A stretch of 64,000 bases of DNA from CAZCVI01 sp964502145 (GCA_964502145.1 CAZCVI010000015.1:40034-104033), one strand, 5' to 3'. Positions 8,687 through 17,945 are shown, counted from the stretch's first letter. Notes: generated from the sequence alone by a model not told the origin. Made by a program: numbers and translations.

Positions 8687-10279
8687 ATAGCTCCACAAAA
8701 CCAGTGCGTTGCGGTCGATTTTGCCGTTGGGAGTTAAGGGTAAATGGTCCAATACTGTAAACTCAGCGGGAATCATATATTCGGGCAGATACTGTTTAAG
8801 AAAGGGCTTTAAATCCTTGATTTCCAACCCTTCATCGGCGGTTAGGAAAGCGGCAAGGGTGATGATGGTTTCGCTGGACTCCTTGACCAGTACGGCACAG
8901 TCGCGGATCAGAGGATGGGTGAGAAGAAGGGATTCGATTTCACCCAGTTCAATTCGTAAACCACGGATTTTAACCTGGTGGTCGAGCCTTCCTAAATAGT
9001 CGATATTGCCATCGGGGAGCCACCGTGCCAAATCACCGGTTCTGTATATCTTGCCCATGATAGGAATTAACGGGTGACTGGGAATAAACTTTTCAGCGGT
9101 TAATTCGGGGCGGTTCAGATACCCCATAGCTACGCCAACACCCGCAATACATAATTCACCCGGCTCATTTATAGGACATAAAACACCGGCTTCATCCAAG
9201 ATAAATATCTGAATATTATCTATAGGCTTGCCAATAGGAATTATTTCACAGGTGCCCTCATGGGGACAATCAAAATAGGTGACATCCACGGTGGCTTCAG
9301 TGGGTCCATATAAATTAATCAACACGGTAGCATTTTGGTGGTGCAAAATGTCATTAAATCGTTTGACATGAACGGGCTTTAACGCCTCACCACTGGCAAA
9401 TACCCGTTTTAAAGGGGACAGTCGCGGGATATCTGCGGCGGAATTGCGAATATAATCCAAGAACACGGAAAGCATGGAGGGCACAAAATGCATGGTGGTA
9501 ATTTGATTCTTTTCCACCATTTCCACGATGGCCTGCGGGAATTTTTCCAATCCCGGCGGCATAAAACACACGGCAGCCCCGACCATCGACCACCAGAATA
9601 ATTCCCAGACCGATACATCAAACACGATGGGCGTTTTTTGCATTATCCGGTCCTCTGGGGTCAAGGGGTACTTTTTTTGCATCCAGTGCAACCGGTTTAT
9701 CAGTGCATGATGCTCAATGACCACCCCCTTGGGCAAACCAGTGGACCCGGAAGTGTAAATAACATAAACAGGATCGTTAGGCTGGTTGATATAGACGGGA
9801 TCAAAACAACTAAACTGGTAAATATCAGGGTCTTCCAGATTGAGAGTCTTTATTTCAGCCGTTATTTTCCCTAAAAATTTAGCTTGGGTGAGTAGCAATT
9901 TGGCCTGACTATCTTTTAACATCAATTGCATTCGTTTGCTTGGAGCTGCTGGATCAATAGGCAAATAAGCCCCCCCGGCTTTTAATATCCCGAAGATGCC
10001 CACGATCATTTCCAAGGAACGCTCCACCATAATTGCCACGATGATTCCAGGACCCACACCCATTGCTATCAACCCATGGGCCAAACGGTTGGCTTTCTCA
10101 TTTAATTGGCTGTAGGTGAGCGGTGCCGTTTTTCCCGGACCATAAGCGGCAATATTATCCGGTCTTTGCGCCGCCTGTTCCTGAAAGAGTTTATGAATCG
10201 TGGTATTGTTCGGATAGGGCGTTTCAGTGTGGTTGGATTCCTCTATTATATCTATTATATTTATTAAATTTTTCGTCAT
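8642..10279 (-). CDS. Free-standing NRPS adenylation domain, serine signature
   Basis: A 545-residue stand-alone adenylation enzyme. It would activate an amino acid as aminoacyl-AMP and load a carrier protein in trans, probably the ACP encoded two genes upstream. Core motifs are intact: YTSGSTGLPKG, YGPTEATVD, GELCIAG, YRTGDLARW and the final NGKID lysine. Reading the pocket positions against the gramicidin synthetase pattern gives D-V-W-H-F-S-L-V-D plus K, the well-known L-serine code (as in EntF). There is no carrier or condensation domain. The last ~15 residues are encoded by the palindromic element at 8619-8686 and look like an acquired tail. Start at 10279, 13 bp after the dehydrogenase. 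Confidence 0.9.
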   Translation of the reverse strand: MTKNLINIIDIIEESNHTETPYPNNTTIHKLFQEQAAQRPDNIAAYGPGKTAPLTYSQLNEKANRLAHGLIAMGVGPGIIVAIMVERSLEMIVGIFGILKAGGAYLPIDPAAPSKRMQLMLKDSQAKLLLTQAKFLGKITAEIKTLNLEDPDIYQFSCFDPVYINQPNDPVYVIYTSGSTGLPKGVVIEHHALINRLHWMQKKYPLTPEDRIMQKTPIVFDVSVWELFWWSMVGAAVCFMPPGLEKFPQAIVEMVEKNQITTMHFVPSMLSVFLDYIRNSAADIPRLSPLKRVFASGEALKPVHVKRFNDILHHQNATVLINLYGPTEATVDVTYFDCPHEGTCEIIPIGKPIDNIQIFILDEAGVLCPINEPGELCIAGVGVAMGYLNRPELTAEKFIPSHPLIPIMGKIYRTGDLARWLPDGNIDYLGRLDHQVKIRGLRIELGEIESLLLTHPLIRDCAVLVKESSETIITLAAFLTADEGLEIKDLKPFLKQYLPEYMIPAEFTVLDHLPLTPNGKIDRNALVLWSYRRSDILSLFCDRKK

Positions 10280-10292
10280 GCGTTGTATATTA

Positions 10293-11453
10293 TTATTTGG
10301 GGTTGGTTTGTTTCCGATATTTTTTATAGGCGCTTTTCCCCAGGACTCTTTGCAATACTTGGTTGGTGCCCTCGATGATTTCCATGACCTTGGCATTGCG
10401 GTAGAATCTGGCAGCCATGTTTTCTTCATAACATCCCGCCGCACCCATGATCTGGATGGTATTGGTGGCAGCACGTGACGCGGCACGGGAGGCGAAATAT
10501 TTGGCAGTTAAAGCACGTTCCATCGCTTCAGGTACGCGTGCATCTTCAGCCAAACAGGCCATCATGCAAAAATGTCGGGCAGCCTCAACTTCCACACCCA
10601 TGTCCGCTAACAAATGCTGAATCTGGCCATGTTCGGACAGTGCTTTCTCGGCGGCGCGCCGTTGCGAAACAAAAGTAGCGGCAGTTTCCAAGCAGGCCCG
10701 AATCAATCCGGTAGAAGACCAAGCGGTACTGATACGGCCATAATGCAAACCAAAGGGCGCCACGTATTTGATAGCCAATCCCGGTTTCCCCACGACGTTT
10801 TCAGGTGCGATTTCTACGCCTTTGAATTCAATCTGGGAAAGATACACGCCGCGAAACCCTAACATGTCTTTTAAAGGGGTGATGGTAATGTTGGGAGAGT
10901 TTGATGGAATGATACACGCGATGGATTGGTCTTCCCATTTCCCGAAAACTAAAAAAACATCGGCAATCCCGGAATAGGTGATCCATTTTTTAGTGCCCGT
11001 TAATAACCAGCCATCGCCATTGGGTGTAAACGTGGTTTCAATGGCCTGTAAATCGCTGCCTACCTTGGGTTCTGTCATGGCAAATGAAGCCACCCGTTCC
11101 CCAGTGGCCAATTTGGGTAACCAGTGGTTCTGTTGTTCTTTTGTGCCCCATTTGACCAGGGTTCCAGCTACCATGTTCTGCACCGTAAACAATCCGGTCA
11201 GGGAAGAACTGGCAGCACCAAACGCTTCGTTCAACAGTCCAAACGTAACGGCATCCCAACCGCCGCCACCAAACTCTTTGGGAATAAAACCACCGGTAAA
11301 ACCGGCCTGCCCGCATAAAGCGATGATATCGCGGGGCACACCCTGTTCTTGGTCCCATGCGGCTGCGGCAGGTTCGACGTGCTGGCGAACAAAAGAACAA
11401 AACTCATCGTAACGACTCTTTTGTGCCTCGGTTAATAAGGGATGATTACGCAC
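10293..11453 (-). CDS. Acyl-CoA dehydrogenase family flavoprotein
   Basis: A 386-residue FAD enzyme of the acyl-CoA dehydrogenase fold, normal length. Visible are AMTEPKVGSDL (flavin/substrate binding), the WITYSG segment and, near the C-terminus, IIEGTNQ, which holds the usual catalytic glutamate. Between a carrier protein and a serine-type adenylation domain it probably oxidises a carrier-bound acyl group rather than a free CoA ester, like ZmaI in zwittermicin aminomalonyl-ACP formation or PltE in pyrrole formation. The GTG start at 11453 overlaps the ACP stop (GTGCGTAA), with GAGG six bases upstream, implying translational coupling. Confidence 0.9.
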   Translation of the reverse strand: MRNHPLLTEAQKSRYDEFCSFVRQHVEPAAAAWDQEQGVPRDIIALCGQAGFTGGFIPKEFGGGGWDAVTFGLLNEAFGAASSSLTGLFTVQNMVAGTLVKWGTKEQQNHWLPKLATGERVASFAMTEPKVGSDLQAIETTFTPNGDGWLLTGTKKWITYSGIADVFLVFGKWEDQSIACIIPSNSPNITITPLKDMLGFRGVYLSQIEFKGVEIAPENVVGKPGLAIKYVAPFGLHYGRISTAWSSTGLIRACLETAATFVSQRRAAEKALSEHGQIQHLLADMGVEVEAARHFCMMACLAEDARVPEAMERALTAKYFASRAASRAATNTIQIMGAAGCYEENMAARFYRNAKVMEIIEGTNQVLQRVLGKSAYKKYRKQTNPK

Positions 11454-11712
11454 CCTGGGCCTCACTCTTTTTACGCAATACAAAATTGCTGGTGGCGGTC
11501 ACGCTGCTGAAATTTTCCATATCCAGGTCATCCATGGTGACTTTTATGGAAAATGTTTTTTCCAAGAACGTCATCATTTCAATGGCAAACAGCGAATTGA
11601 CGATACCGCTCTCAAAAATATTTTCATCATCGCCAATATCCGGCAAACTGACATTATCAAGAATGTACTTACGAATAAGAAGATTGGGTGACGCGGTATT
11701 TTCAGAATTCAT
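11446..11712 (-). CDS. Acyl carrier protein
   Basis: An 88-residue stand-alone carrier protein. The phosphopantetheine site is S40 in the segment ESGIVNSLFAIE, matching the family pattern G-[IV]-x-S-[LF]. It has the expected four-helix length. Start at 11712 was chosen because GGAGGA sits immediately upstream; an ATG seven codons earlier lacks a site. It sits between the acyltransferase and the dehydrogenase genes, so it is the likely tether for the operon's intermediate. Confidence 0.9.
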   Translation of the reverse strand: MNSENTASPNLLIRKYILDNVSLPDIGDDENIFESGIVNSLFAIEMMTFLEKTFSIKVTMDDLDMENFSSVTATSNFVLRKKSEAQGA

Positions 11713-11726
11713 ATTTCCTCCATATC

Positions 11727-11785
11727 TATTCAACTATATATTCAACTATATATTCAACTATATATATCAACTATATATATTTAAC
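11727..11785. repeat. 12-nt tandem repeat, TATTCAACTATA
   Basis: Three perfect copies of the 12-mer TATTCAACTATA (11727-11762) followed by degenerate TATATCAACTATATATAT. It fills the whole gap between the acyltransferase stop and the ACP start and touches the acyltransferase stop codon. Very AT-rich; could be a replication-slippage tract that sets operon spacing. Confidence 0.85.
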
Positions 11786-13040
11786 TGATGTGTTCAGCAG
11801 GTTGAAAATTTGCAATTTTGCCTTTCAGAACCCGGTCAAATAAGCTTTCATGTTGCTGCACCGGGATTTTTTTCCCCATCAATATCCCGCGCAACAGGTG
11901 CATGGCTTCCATTAAATCCTTTTCCGTGGCCGGGTTTTCTGTGGTGGTTTGGTTGGCTTTGAGTGTCGCATACATGGATTCGATCCGCCGGTAAGGTTTA
12001 ATGACCAATTCATCATATTCGGTATTATCGAAGTTATAGTTCCGACTACCCGTGGCTACACCGAGGCAACGACCGATAGTCTGTACAAAATCCTCTTTGC
12101 CCAGTATGAAGCGTTCCTGAAAATTTTTAAAATCTTCCTGATTATCCATGGTGAAGGTTTGGATGTCAGTGGCGTTCTTTTTAATTAAGAATTTCAAAAC
12201 ATCTTTTGGCCCTATTTCAAGTGCCACCCTAACTCCTTGAGCCAGCACATAGTTTATAGAAGCCTGCCAGCGAATAGGGGAAACCAGTTGTTGGGCCAAG
12301 TTTTCCGTGACGCTCTCCACTCCCTCATAAGGTAGGGCATTCCGATTGGCTATGACCGGGCAGATAGGGGGCTGGTACTGGAAGGTCTTGAGCAACGATT
12401 TCATTTCCGTTGCGGCCTGGTGCATCAGTGGACTATGGAAGGGGCCGCTCATTTTTAATGGATAAATAATCGCCCCCGCTTTTTCAAGCATCTTGGCGGC
12501 TTTCATGATGCTCTCGCCATTGCCTGAAATAGAGGATTGGGTAGGTGAATCATAGGCGGAAACAAATACTTCCTCGCCATCTTCTACCAATTTTTGACAC
12601 ATTTCCGCGACAAAAGCTGGGTCCAAGTTGATGACCCACATCATTGTTCCATTGCCGGTTTTGGAAACATTCTTGATGATCAGGCCCCGTTGGTGGACCA
12701 ATTGTAACGCATCTGCAAAACGTATCACTCCGGCAGCACACAGCGCCGAATATTCCCCCAGGCTGTGGCCCATACAAAAATGGGGCAACACGCCGACTTC
12801 CTCAAGATAGACCCGAAACATGGCCGTACTTAACGTTACCAGAACCGTCTGGGCGTTTTCCAGTTCGTTCAATTCATTTTTTTTGGTAGTATCCAGACAC
12901 AGGTTCAAGATGTCTGTTTTTAATATGTCGCTGGCTTCGGAAAAGGCATCCTTCACCACTTGGTACTTGTCATGGAATTTTTGGGCCATACCCACGTATT
13001 GACTGCCGACACCGGGGAATACAAAAACAATCTTATTCAT
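11781..13040 (-). CDS. Discrete ACP S-acyltransferase (malonyltransferase-like)
   Basis: A 419-residue FabD-type acyltransferase, which would move a malonyl-type acyl unit onto a carrier protein. The oxyanion/nucleophile motif GHSLGEYSAL puts the serine at residue 93; the catalytic His lies in GPFHSPLM. Primary-metabolism FabD is usually about 310 residues. The extra ~110-residue C-terminal tail is typical of discrete acyltransferases in natural-product clusters. It is first in the operon with ACP, acyl-CoA dehydrogenase and serine adenylation genes. ATG at 13040 is preferred; an alternative start four codons earlier cannot be excluded. Confidence 0.88.
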   Translation of the reverse strand: MNKIVFVFPGVGSQYVGMAQKFHDKYQVVKDAFSEASDILKTDILNLCLDTTKKNELNELENAQTVLVTLSTAMFRVYLEEVGVLPHFCMGHSLGEYSALCAAGVIRFADALQLVHQRGLIIKNVSKTGNGTMMWVINLDPAFVAEMCQKLVEDGEEVFVSAYDSPTQSSISGNGESIMKAAKMLEKAGAIIYPLKMSGPFHSPLMHQAATEMKSLLKTFQYQPPICPVIANRNALPYEGVESVTENLAQQLVSPIRWQASINYVLAQGVRVALEIGPKDVLKFLIKKNATDIQTFTMDNQEDFKNFQERFILGKEDFVQTIGRCLGVATGSRNYNFDNTEYDELVIKPYRRIESMYATLKANQTTTENPATEKDLMEAMHLLRGILMGKKIPVQQHESLFDRVLKGKIANFQPAEHIS

Positions 13041-13395
13041 ATTATACACCATTCATCAAGGGTTTTATCGAAAATAAAAAAATTCAATGGAGATAAATTA
13101 TATTGATAAAATATGATACACTATTTTTGTCTATAATTCAAACGCAAAAATTTTTCTTATGGCTTTATTTCCTGTTTTAACAGAAATAACGTGAAATCGA
13201 AACAATTGTTAAACATTTTACTCATGATTTTCCGTATAAAGTCTATTATAATCTAGCGTGTTATAGAGGACTCTATAATATATGAGATAATAAATGAGTT
13301 AATAAATAAGGCAATAAAAAATGAACAGCGGCATGTAGCGTCACATTCCGGGTGAAAACCTCGAAGGCGTTGCATGCTGGCAAAAGGAGACAAGG
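13041..13395 (+). promoter_or_regulatory. Divergent control region with promoter box and palindrome
   Basis: No gene seen between the acyltransferase operon and the S46 peptidase. A TATAAT box lies at 13247-13252; I could not assign a convincing -35. Just after it a 7-bp inverted repeat, TATAGAG-GA-CTCTATA (13262-13277), overlaps a second TATAAT and could be an operator. The region then runs into the structured leader at 13331-13377. Confidence 0.55.
13331..13377 (+). ncRNA. Structured 5' leader of the S46 peptidase gene
   Basis: The segments 13331-13342 and 13366-13377 pair over 12 contiguous positions (including three G-U pairs). Inside, GGT and ACC (13351-13353 / 13358-13360) close a GAAA tetraloop. 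The stem ends about 5 bases before the AAAGGAG ribosome-binding site of the peptidase gene. I do not recognise it as a known riboswitch class. It could be a cis-regulatory RNA; this is inference from pairing only. Confidence 0.5.
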
Positions 13396-15549
13396 ATGTT
13401 GATATTTAAAAGAGTATGGTTAATTGTGGCCGTGGTATGTATGATGTTTTCCATCGGCATGGCCGATGAGGGCATGTGGATGCCCCATCAGATGCAATCG
13501 TTAAACTTGGCAGCCCAAGGATTACAAATGGACCCTGCCAATCTATACAAGAAAGACGGAACAGGATTGATGAGCGCGGTAGTGGGTCTGGGCGGCGGCA
13601 CCGGTGAATTTGTGAGCGCTGACGGTTTGATTCTCACCAACCACCATGTGGCCTTTGGCGCCATTCAGAGAGCCTCGGATAAAGAACATGATTATATTAC
13701 CGATGGATTTTTAGCCGACTCCCTGGCCGCAGAAATTCCCGCAGCCGGTTATATTGCCGATGTCTTGCTGGGATATGATGATGTTACGGCAGTGATCCAA
13801 AAACAACTCAAACCCAGTATGACTGCCGAGCAACGCTACAAGGCGTTCGAAGTCATTTCCAAACAGTTAATCAGTAAGGAAGAAAAAACCGGGACCGATA
13901 TCCGTTGCGATGTGGAATCCATGTACAGCGGCAATCAATACTATTTATTTAAATATAAAAGGTTGCGCGATGTACGTCTGGTTTATGCTCCGCCCCAATC
14001 CATTGGAAATTATGGCGGTGAGACCGATAATTGGATGTGGCCCCGCCACACCTGCGATTTTTCTTATATTCGCGCTTATGTGTCCAAGGACAATAAGGGC
14101 GTCCAGTATAGCCCGGACAATGTGCCCTATAAACCCAAGGCCATCATGAAGATTTCTCTGGAAGGACTCAAAGATGGGGATTTTACGTTTATCATGGGTT
14201 ATCCCGGTAGCACCTCACGGTACTATACCGCAGCGGAAATGAAAGCCGAACTGGATAATATGAAAAAACGCAACGATCAACTCAAAGATATCATTCGCTT
14301 CTTCGAGGAAGCGGGAAAAAATGACCGCGCTATTGAAATCAAATATGCGTCTCTAGTAAAAGGCTTAAATAACGGTCTTAAAAATCGCGAGGGAAAACTG
14401 GAAGGCATGTTAAAATTTGACATCCCCGCTAAAAAAACACTCTCGGAACAACAATTTATCCAGTGGATAAATGAGCAACCGGAACGCCAGAAAAAATACG
14501 GCAATATCGTGGCAAAAATTGAACAATTCTTGCAGGATCAGGCCTCTTTTTATGAACGGAACCAACGTTTCGGCGGCATGATGGGCCGGGGCTCCGGTAT
14601 GGCAATACTGGCACAGGCATACCTCATTTCCCGCGTGGTGACAGAGAGCCAAAAACCCGATTTGCAACGGGAAGAAGGTTTTCAATTACGCGATATGCCC
14701 ATGATTGAAATGGGCATTAAAATGGCCGAGAGGGGATATGATCTTGACGTGGATAAAGCCTATTTTAAATATTCCTTGAACAAACTATTAAAAGAAGATA
14801 AATCGCTGTACCCCAAGGCATTTTTACCAGCCCTTGAGAAAGGCGCCGAAGGTATTGATGCCTATGTAGACGGGCTCTATGCCAATACTATTCTAAAAGA
14901 TACGGCCAAACGACTGGAACTACTCACCTTAAAACCTGCGGCCCTGGCGAAATTAAATGATCCCTTCATTCAACTGGCCATGGAACTGGAAAAAGAGATG
15001 AAAATTTTACGGGAAAAAAGGAAGGTGGTAGACCAGGAACGGATGGATTTAAAGAAAGTGTTTTTGGCTGCCCAGTTGGAAATGACCGCAGGTAAAATCG
15101 CTCCGGATGCCAATGGGACGATCCGGTTTACCTATGGGCCGATTAAGGGATACTTTCCTAAAGATGCCGTTTTCTACAAACCCTTTACCACGTTAACCGG
15201 CGTAATGGAAAAAGAAACCGGTACGTATCCTTTCCTGGTGCCGGATAAACTGAAAGCCCTTTATAAAGCCCGTGATTTTGGTACCTATGTCGACAAGAAC
15301 CTGGGCGATATCGCCACCTGTTTCCTGAACACCACCAATGTCACTGGTGGCAATTCCGGTTCAGCCGTTCTTAATGCCAAGGGCGAACAAGTGGGCATTA
15401 TCTTTGATATGACCTATGAAAGCGTCATTGGTGATTATTATATTATCCCCGAACTGCAACGCTCCATCAGCGTGGATATCCGTTATGTACTGTTTATAAC
15501 CGATAAATTTTCCGGTGCAGAACGGCTGTTAAAAGAGATGGGACTCTAA
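13396..15549 (+). CDS. S46 family dipeptidyl-peptidase (DPP7/DPP11-like)
   Basis: Exported serine peptidase of 717 residues that removes dipeptides from peptide N-termini. A signal peptide (hydrophobic core, then GMADEGMWMP) is followed by the mature N-terminus typical of S46. The trypsin-like triad is visible: His in ILTNHHVAFG, Asp in the WPRHTCDFSYIRAY region, Ser in GGNSGSAV near the C-terminus. The Arg that makes DPP11 acid-specific is not obvious (FDMTYESV region), so a DPP7-like preference for hydrophobic residues is the better guess. Start at 13396 follows AAAGGAGACAAGG. With the Tricorn-like and M3 enzymes it suggests peptide-based nutrition. Confidence 0.93.
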   Translation: MLIFKRVWLIVAVVCMMFSIGMADEGMWMPHQMQSLNLAAQGLQMDPANLYKKDGTGLMSAVVGLGGGTGEFVSADGLILTNHHVAFGAIQRASDKEHDYITDGFLADSLAAEIPAAGYIADVLLGYDDVTAVIQKQLKPSMTAEQRYKAFEVISKQLISKEEKTGTDIRCDVESMYSGNQYYLFKYKRLRDVRLVYAPPQSIGNYGGETDNWMWPRHTCDFSYIRAYVSKDNKGVQYSPDNVPYKPKAIMKISLEGLKDGDFTFIMGYPGSTSRYYTAAEMKAELDNMKKRNDQLKDIIRFFEEAGKNDRAIEIKYASLVKGLNNGLKNREGKLEGMLKFDIPAKKTLSEQQFIQWINEQPERQKKYGNIVAKIEQFLQDQASFYERNQRFGGMMGRGSGMAILAQAYLISRVVTESQKPDLQREEGFQLRDMPMIEMGIKMAERGYDLDVDKAYFKYSLNKLLKEDKSLYPKAFLPALEKGAEGIDAYVDGLYANTILKDTAKRLELLTLKPAALAKLNDPFIQLAMELEKEMKILREKRKVVDQERMDLKKVFLAAQLEMTAGKIAPDANGTIRFTYGPIKGYFPKDAVFYKPFTTLTGVMEKETGTYPFLVPDKLKALYKARDFGTYVDKNLGDIATCFLNTTNVTGGNSGSAVLNAKGEQVGIIFDMTYESVIGDYYIIPELQRSISVDIRYVLFITDKFSGAERLLKEMGL

Positions 15550-15585
15550 AAAAAGAAGCTAGGATGTTATGAAGTTAGGCAGTTA

Positions 15586-15631
15586 AGAAAGAGAGAGTGA
15601 AGCTATTGTGCTTGTTTCACTCTCTTCTTTC
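15586..15631 (+). terminator. Hairpin downstream of the S46 peptidase gene
   Basis: AGAAAGAGAGAGTGAA and its near-complement (one bulge) at 15615-15631 form a long stem with a 13-base loop. It lies 36 bases after the stop codon and is followed by a short pyrimidine run rather than a clean T tract, so termination is probable but not certain. Confidence 0.55.
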
Positions 15632-15667
15632 TGACCACCTCTGCGGACTAACCCTAGGCGGAGATAC

Positions 15668-17908
15668 ATGGAACAGGCAAGAAAGATACTCAAAGAAGTA
15701 TTCGGGTACCCGAATTTTCGTTCTCTTCAGGAAAAAGTGATCGGCCATATATTGGCCAAAAAGGATACCTTGGTAATCATGCCCACCGGTGGTGGAAAAT
15801 CCCTGTGTTACCAGATTCCCGCCCTGATTTTTCATGGCTTGACCATTGTTATCTCCCCGTTAATTTCATTGATGAAGGACCAGGTCGAACAATTGCGGCA
15901 ATTGGATATTCCTGCTGTTTTGTTGAACAGTTCCCTCTCTTCTGACGAGTACCGTGTTAATGTCGCAAAACTACGTCGCAACGAGGTCAAATTACTGTAT
16001 CTGGCCCCGGAAACACTATTAAAACCATGGACACTGGAGATGTTATCCGCTTTACCAGTCGCCGTAGATAGTATTACTATTGATGAAGCCCATTGTATTT
16101 CCGAGTGGGGGCACGATTTTCGGCCAGAATACCGGCAGCTCATCGAGGTACGGCAACGTTTTCCCCAAGCCGTATGCATTGCCCTGACCGCCACTGCGAC
16201 CCAACGGGTACGGGAAGATATTAAACATACCCTGCATTTCGACCAATCCGCAGAATTTATTGATAGTTTTGACAGACCCAATCTTTTTCTCCGTATTGTG
16301 CCCAAGGATAATCCGAATAAACAGGTATTAAGACTCCTGGAAAAATTCCCCGATCAATCCGGTATTATTTATTGTTTCTCCCGCCGCCAAGTGGATGAAT
16401 TGGCCCAGGAACTTCATAAACAGGGGTATTCAGTCAGACCCTATCATGCAGGCCTGGCAGAAGAAGAACGCAAAGAGAACCAGGAACTCTTTATCCGTGA
16501 TGAAGTGCAAATTATCGTGGCCACCGTGGCCTTTGGGATGGGGATCAATAAATCCAATATCCGCTTTGTCATCCATTATGATCTACCCAAGAATATCGAG
16601 TCTTATTACCAGGAGATTGGCCGTGCTGGACGGGACGGTGTCCGGGCTTATTGTTTGCTGTTGTTTGGGTATGCTGATATCCGTAAAATCAAGTACTTTA
16701 TCGACCAAAAGGATGAATCTACCCAACGGGTAGCCACCCTCCATCTCAATGCCCTGCTGGCTTTTGTTGAAAGCCACTTGTGCCGCCGCATCCCCTTGTT
16801 ACATTATTTCGGGGAGGATTATCATACCCCCAACTGCGGTATGTGTGATAATTGCCGACAAAGCGAAAAAACATTGGCCGACATCTCCGTTCCCGTCCAA
16901 AAATTTCTTTCCTGTGTGCGTAAAACCGGGCAGCTTTTTGGCGCCGCCCATATTATTGATGTATTGCGGGCGTCCAAATCGCAGAAAGTGGTCAAATTCG
17001 ACCACCAGCAGCTTTCTACCTATGGCATCGGGCAGGAATTTTCCCGTAAACAGTGGTTGCACCTTTCCCATCAATTGGTTCAAAAAGGCCTGTTGACTCA
17101 AGACCCCGAATACGGCAGTTTAAAAATAACCGACCAGGGTATGGATGTCTTGATGGGCCGGGCACCTTTTATGGGTATTATACTGGAAGATTTGGAAAAG
17201 AATCCCCCCGCGATAAAATCGGCCAAACAAAAAGTTACGATTGATCCTTCTATGGCATATGATCCCGATTTATTCGACCTGCTACGCGAGGCGCGCAAGC
17301 AGCAGGCGAAACTCTACCATATCCCCCCCTATATGATTTTTTCCGACCGTTCTTTGCTGGAAATGGCTGCAAAAATGCCCCGTACATCCAGTGCTTTTTT
17401 AAATATTCACGGCGTGGGCACCGCCAAAATGCAAAAATTCGGCAAGGTGTTTCTAAATGTAATAGCAGACTACCGCCCTGTCCAAAAACTCCCACCTCGT
17501 ACCAGCCCAGTTTCCCATAATTCCCACGTTCCCAATATAACCCAAAAACCCCGGGAAGTTCCCATTCCCGAAAACAGCGCTCAAATTTCCGGTACGAATC
17601 GTTTTCAAGTTATGGGTACCATGTTTAATGAGGGGCATTCCATTCCCGATATTAGTCAGCGGTTCCGCGTCAAGCAGGAAACTGTGATTGATACTCTGAT
17701 CAAGTATGTGCAAGAAGGCCATACCCTTCGTCCTGATGGTATTCTGACACTTTCTACCCTAACTTCTCAGCAGCAGGCCCAGGCCGCAGAAGTGTTTATG
17801 GAATTGGGTTCCAATCATGTGGCGCCCATCTACAATGCCCTTAATGGCAGTATCGACACCCGCCAATTGCGCATCCTGCAACTCTATTATCTGTGCTGTA
17901 ATTCATAA
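15668..17908 (+). CDS. recQ: ATP-dependent DNA helicase RecQ
   Basis: A 3'-5' DNA helicase of 746 residues acting in recombination and fork repair. Order: helicase core with Walker A (MPTGGGKSLC) and the DEAH box (TIDEAHCISEWGHDFR); motif VI region (QEIGRAGRDG); a Cys4 zinc site (CGMCDNC); winged-helix RQC; HRDC domain (about 530-600). A proline-rich linker (about 613-645) follows, then a C-terminal helix-turn-helix domain. It is longer than E. coli RecQ (609) because of the linker and last domain. GGAG lies five bases before the ATG. The linker is encoded by a TTCCCA-rich stretch resembling the repeats found elsewhere in this window. Confidence 0.96.
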   Translation: MEQARKILKEVFGYPNFRSLQEKVIGHILAKKDTLVIMPTGGGKSLCYQIPALIFHGLTIVISPLISLMKDQVEQLRQLDIPAVLLNSSLSSDEYRVNVAKLRRNEVKLLYLAPETLLKPWTLEMLSALPVAVDSITIDEAHCISEWGHDFRPEYRQLIEVRQRFPQAVCIALTATATQRVREDIKHTLHFDQSAEFIDSFDRPNLFLRIVPKDNPNKQVLRLLEKFPDQSGIIYCFSRRQVDELAQELHKQGYSVRPYHAGLAEEERKENQELFIRDEVQIIVATVAFGMGINKSNIRFVIHYDLPKNIESYYQEIGRAGRDGVRAYCLLLFGYADIRKIKYFIDQKDESTQRVATLHLNALLAFVESHLCRRIPLLHYFGEDYHTPNCGMCDNCRQSEKTLADISVPVQKFLSCVRKTGQLFGAAHIIDVLRASKSQKVVKFDHQQLSTYGIGQEFSRKQWLHLSHQLVQKGLLTQDPEYGSLKITDQGMDVLMGRAPFMGIILEDLEKNPPAIKSAKQKVTIDPSMAYDPDLFDLLREARKQQAKLYHIPPYMIFSDRSLLEMAAKMPRTSSAFLNIHGVGTAKMQKFGKVFLNVIADYRPVQKLPPRTSPVSHNSHVPNITQKPREVPIPENSAQISGTNRFQVMGTMFNEGHSIPDISQRFRVKQETVIDTLIKYVQEGHTLRPDGILTLSTLTSQQQAQAAEVFMELGSNHVAPIYNALNGSIDTRQLRILQLYYLCCNS

Positions 17909-17945
17909 TTTAACGCCCAAACCCGGTGAATACTCCCCGCAGGTA

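Noticed and set aside
13331..13377. Known riboswitch (c-di-GMP, SAM, TPP, fluoride, guanidine) or a tRNA
   Set aside because: The conserved core sequences of those classes are absent and the fold is not a cloverleaf.
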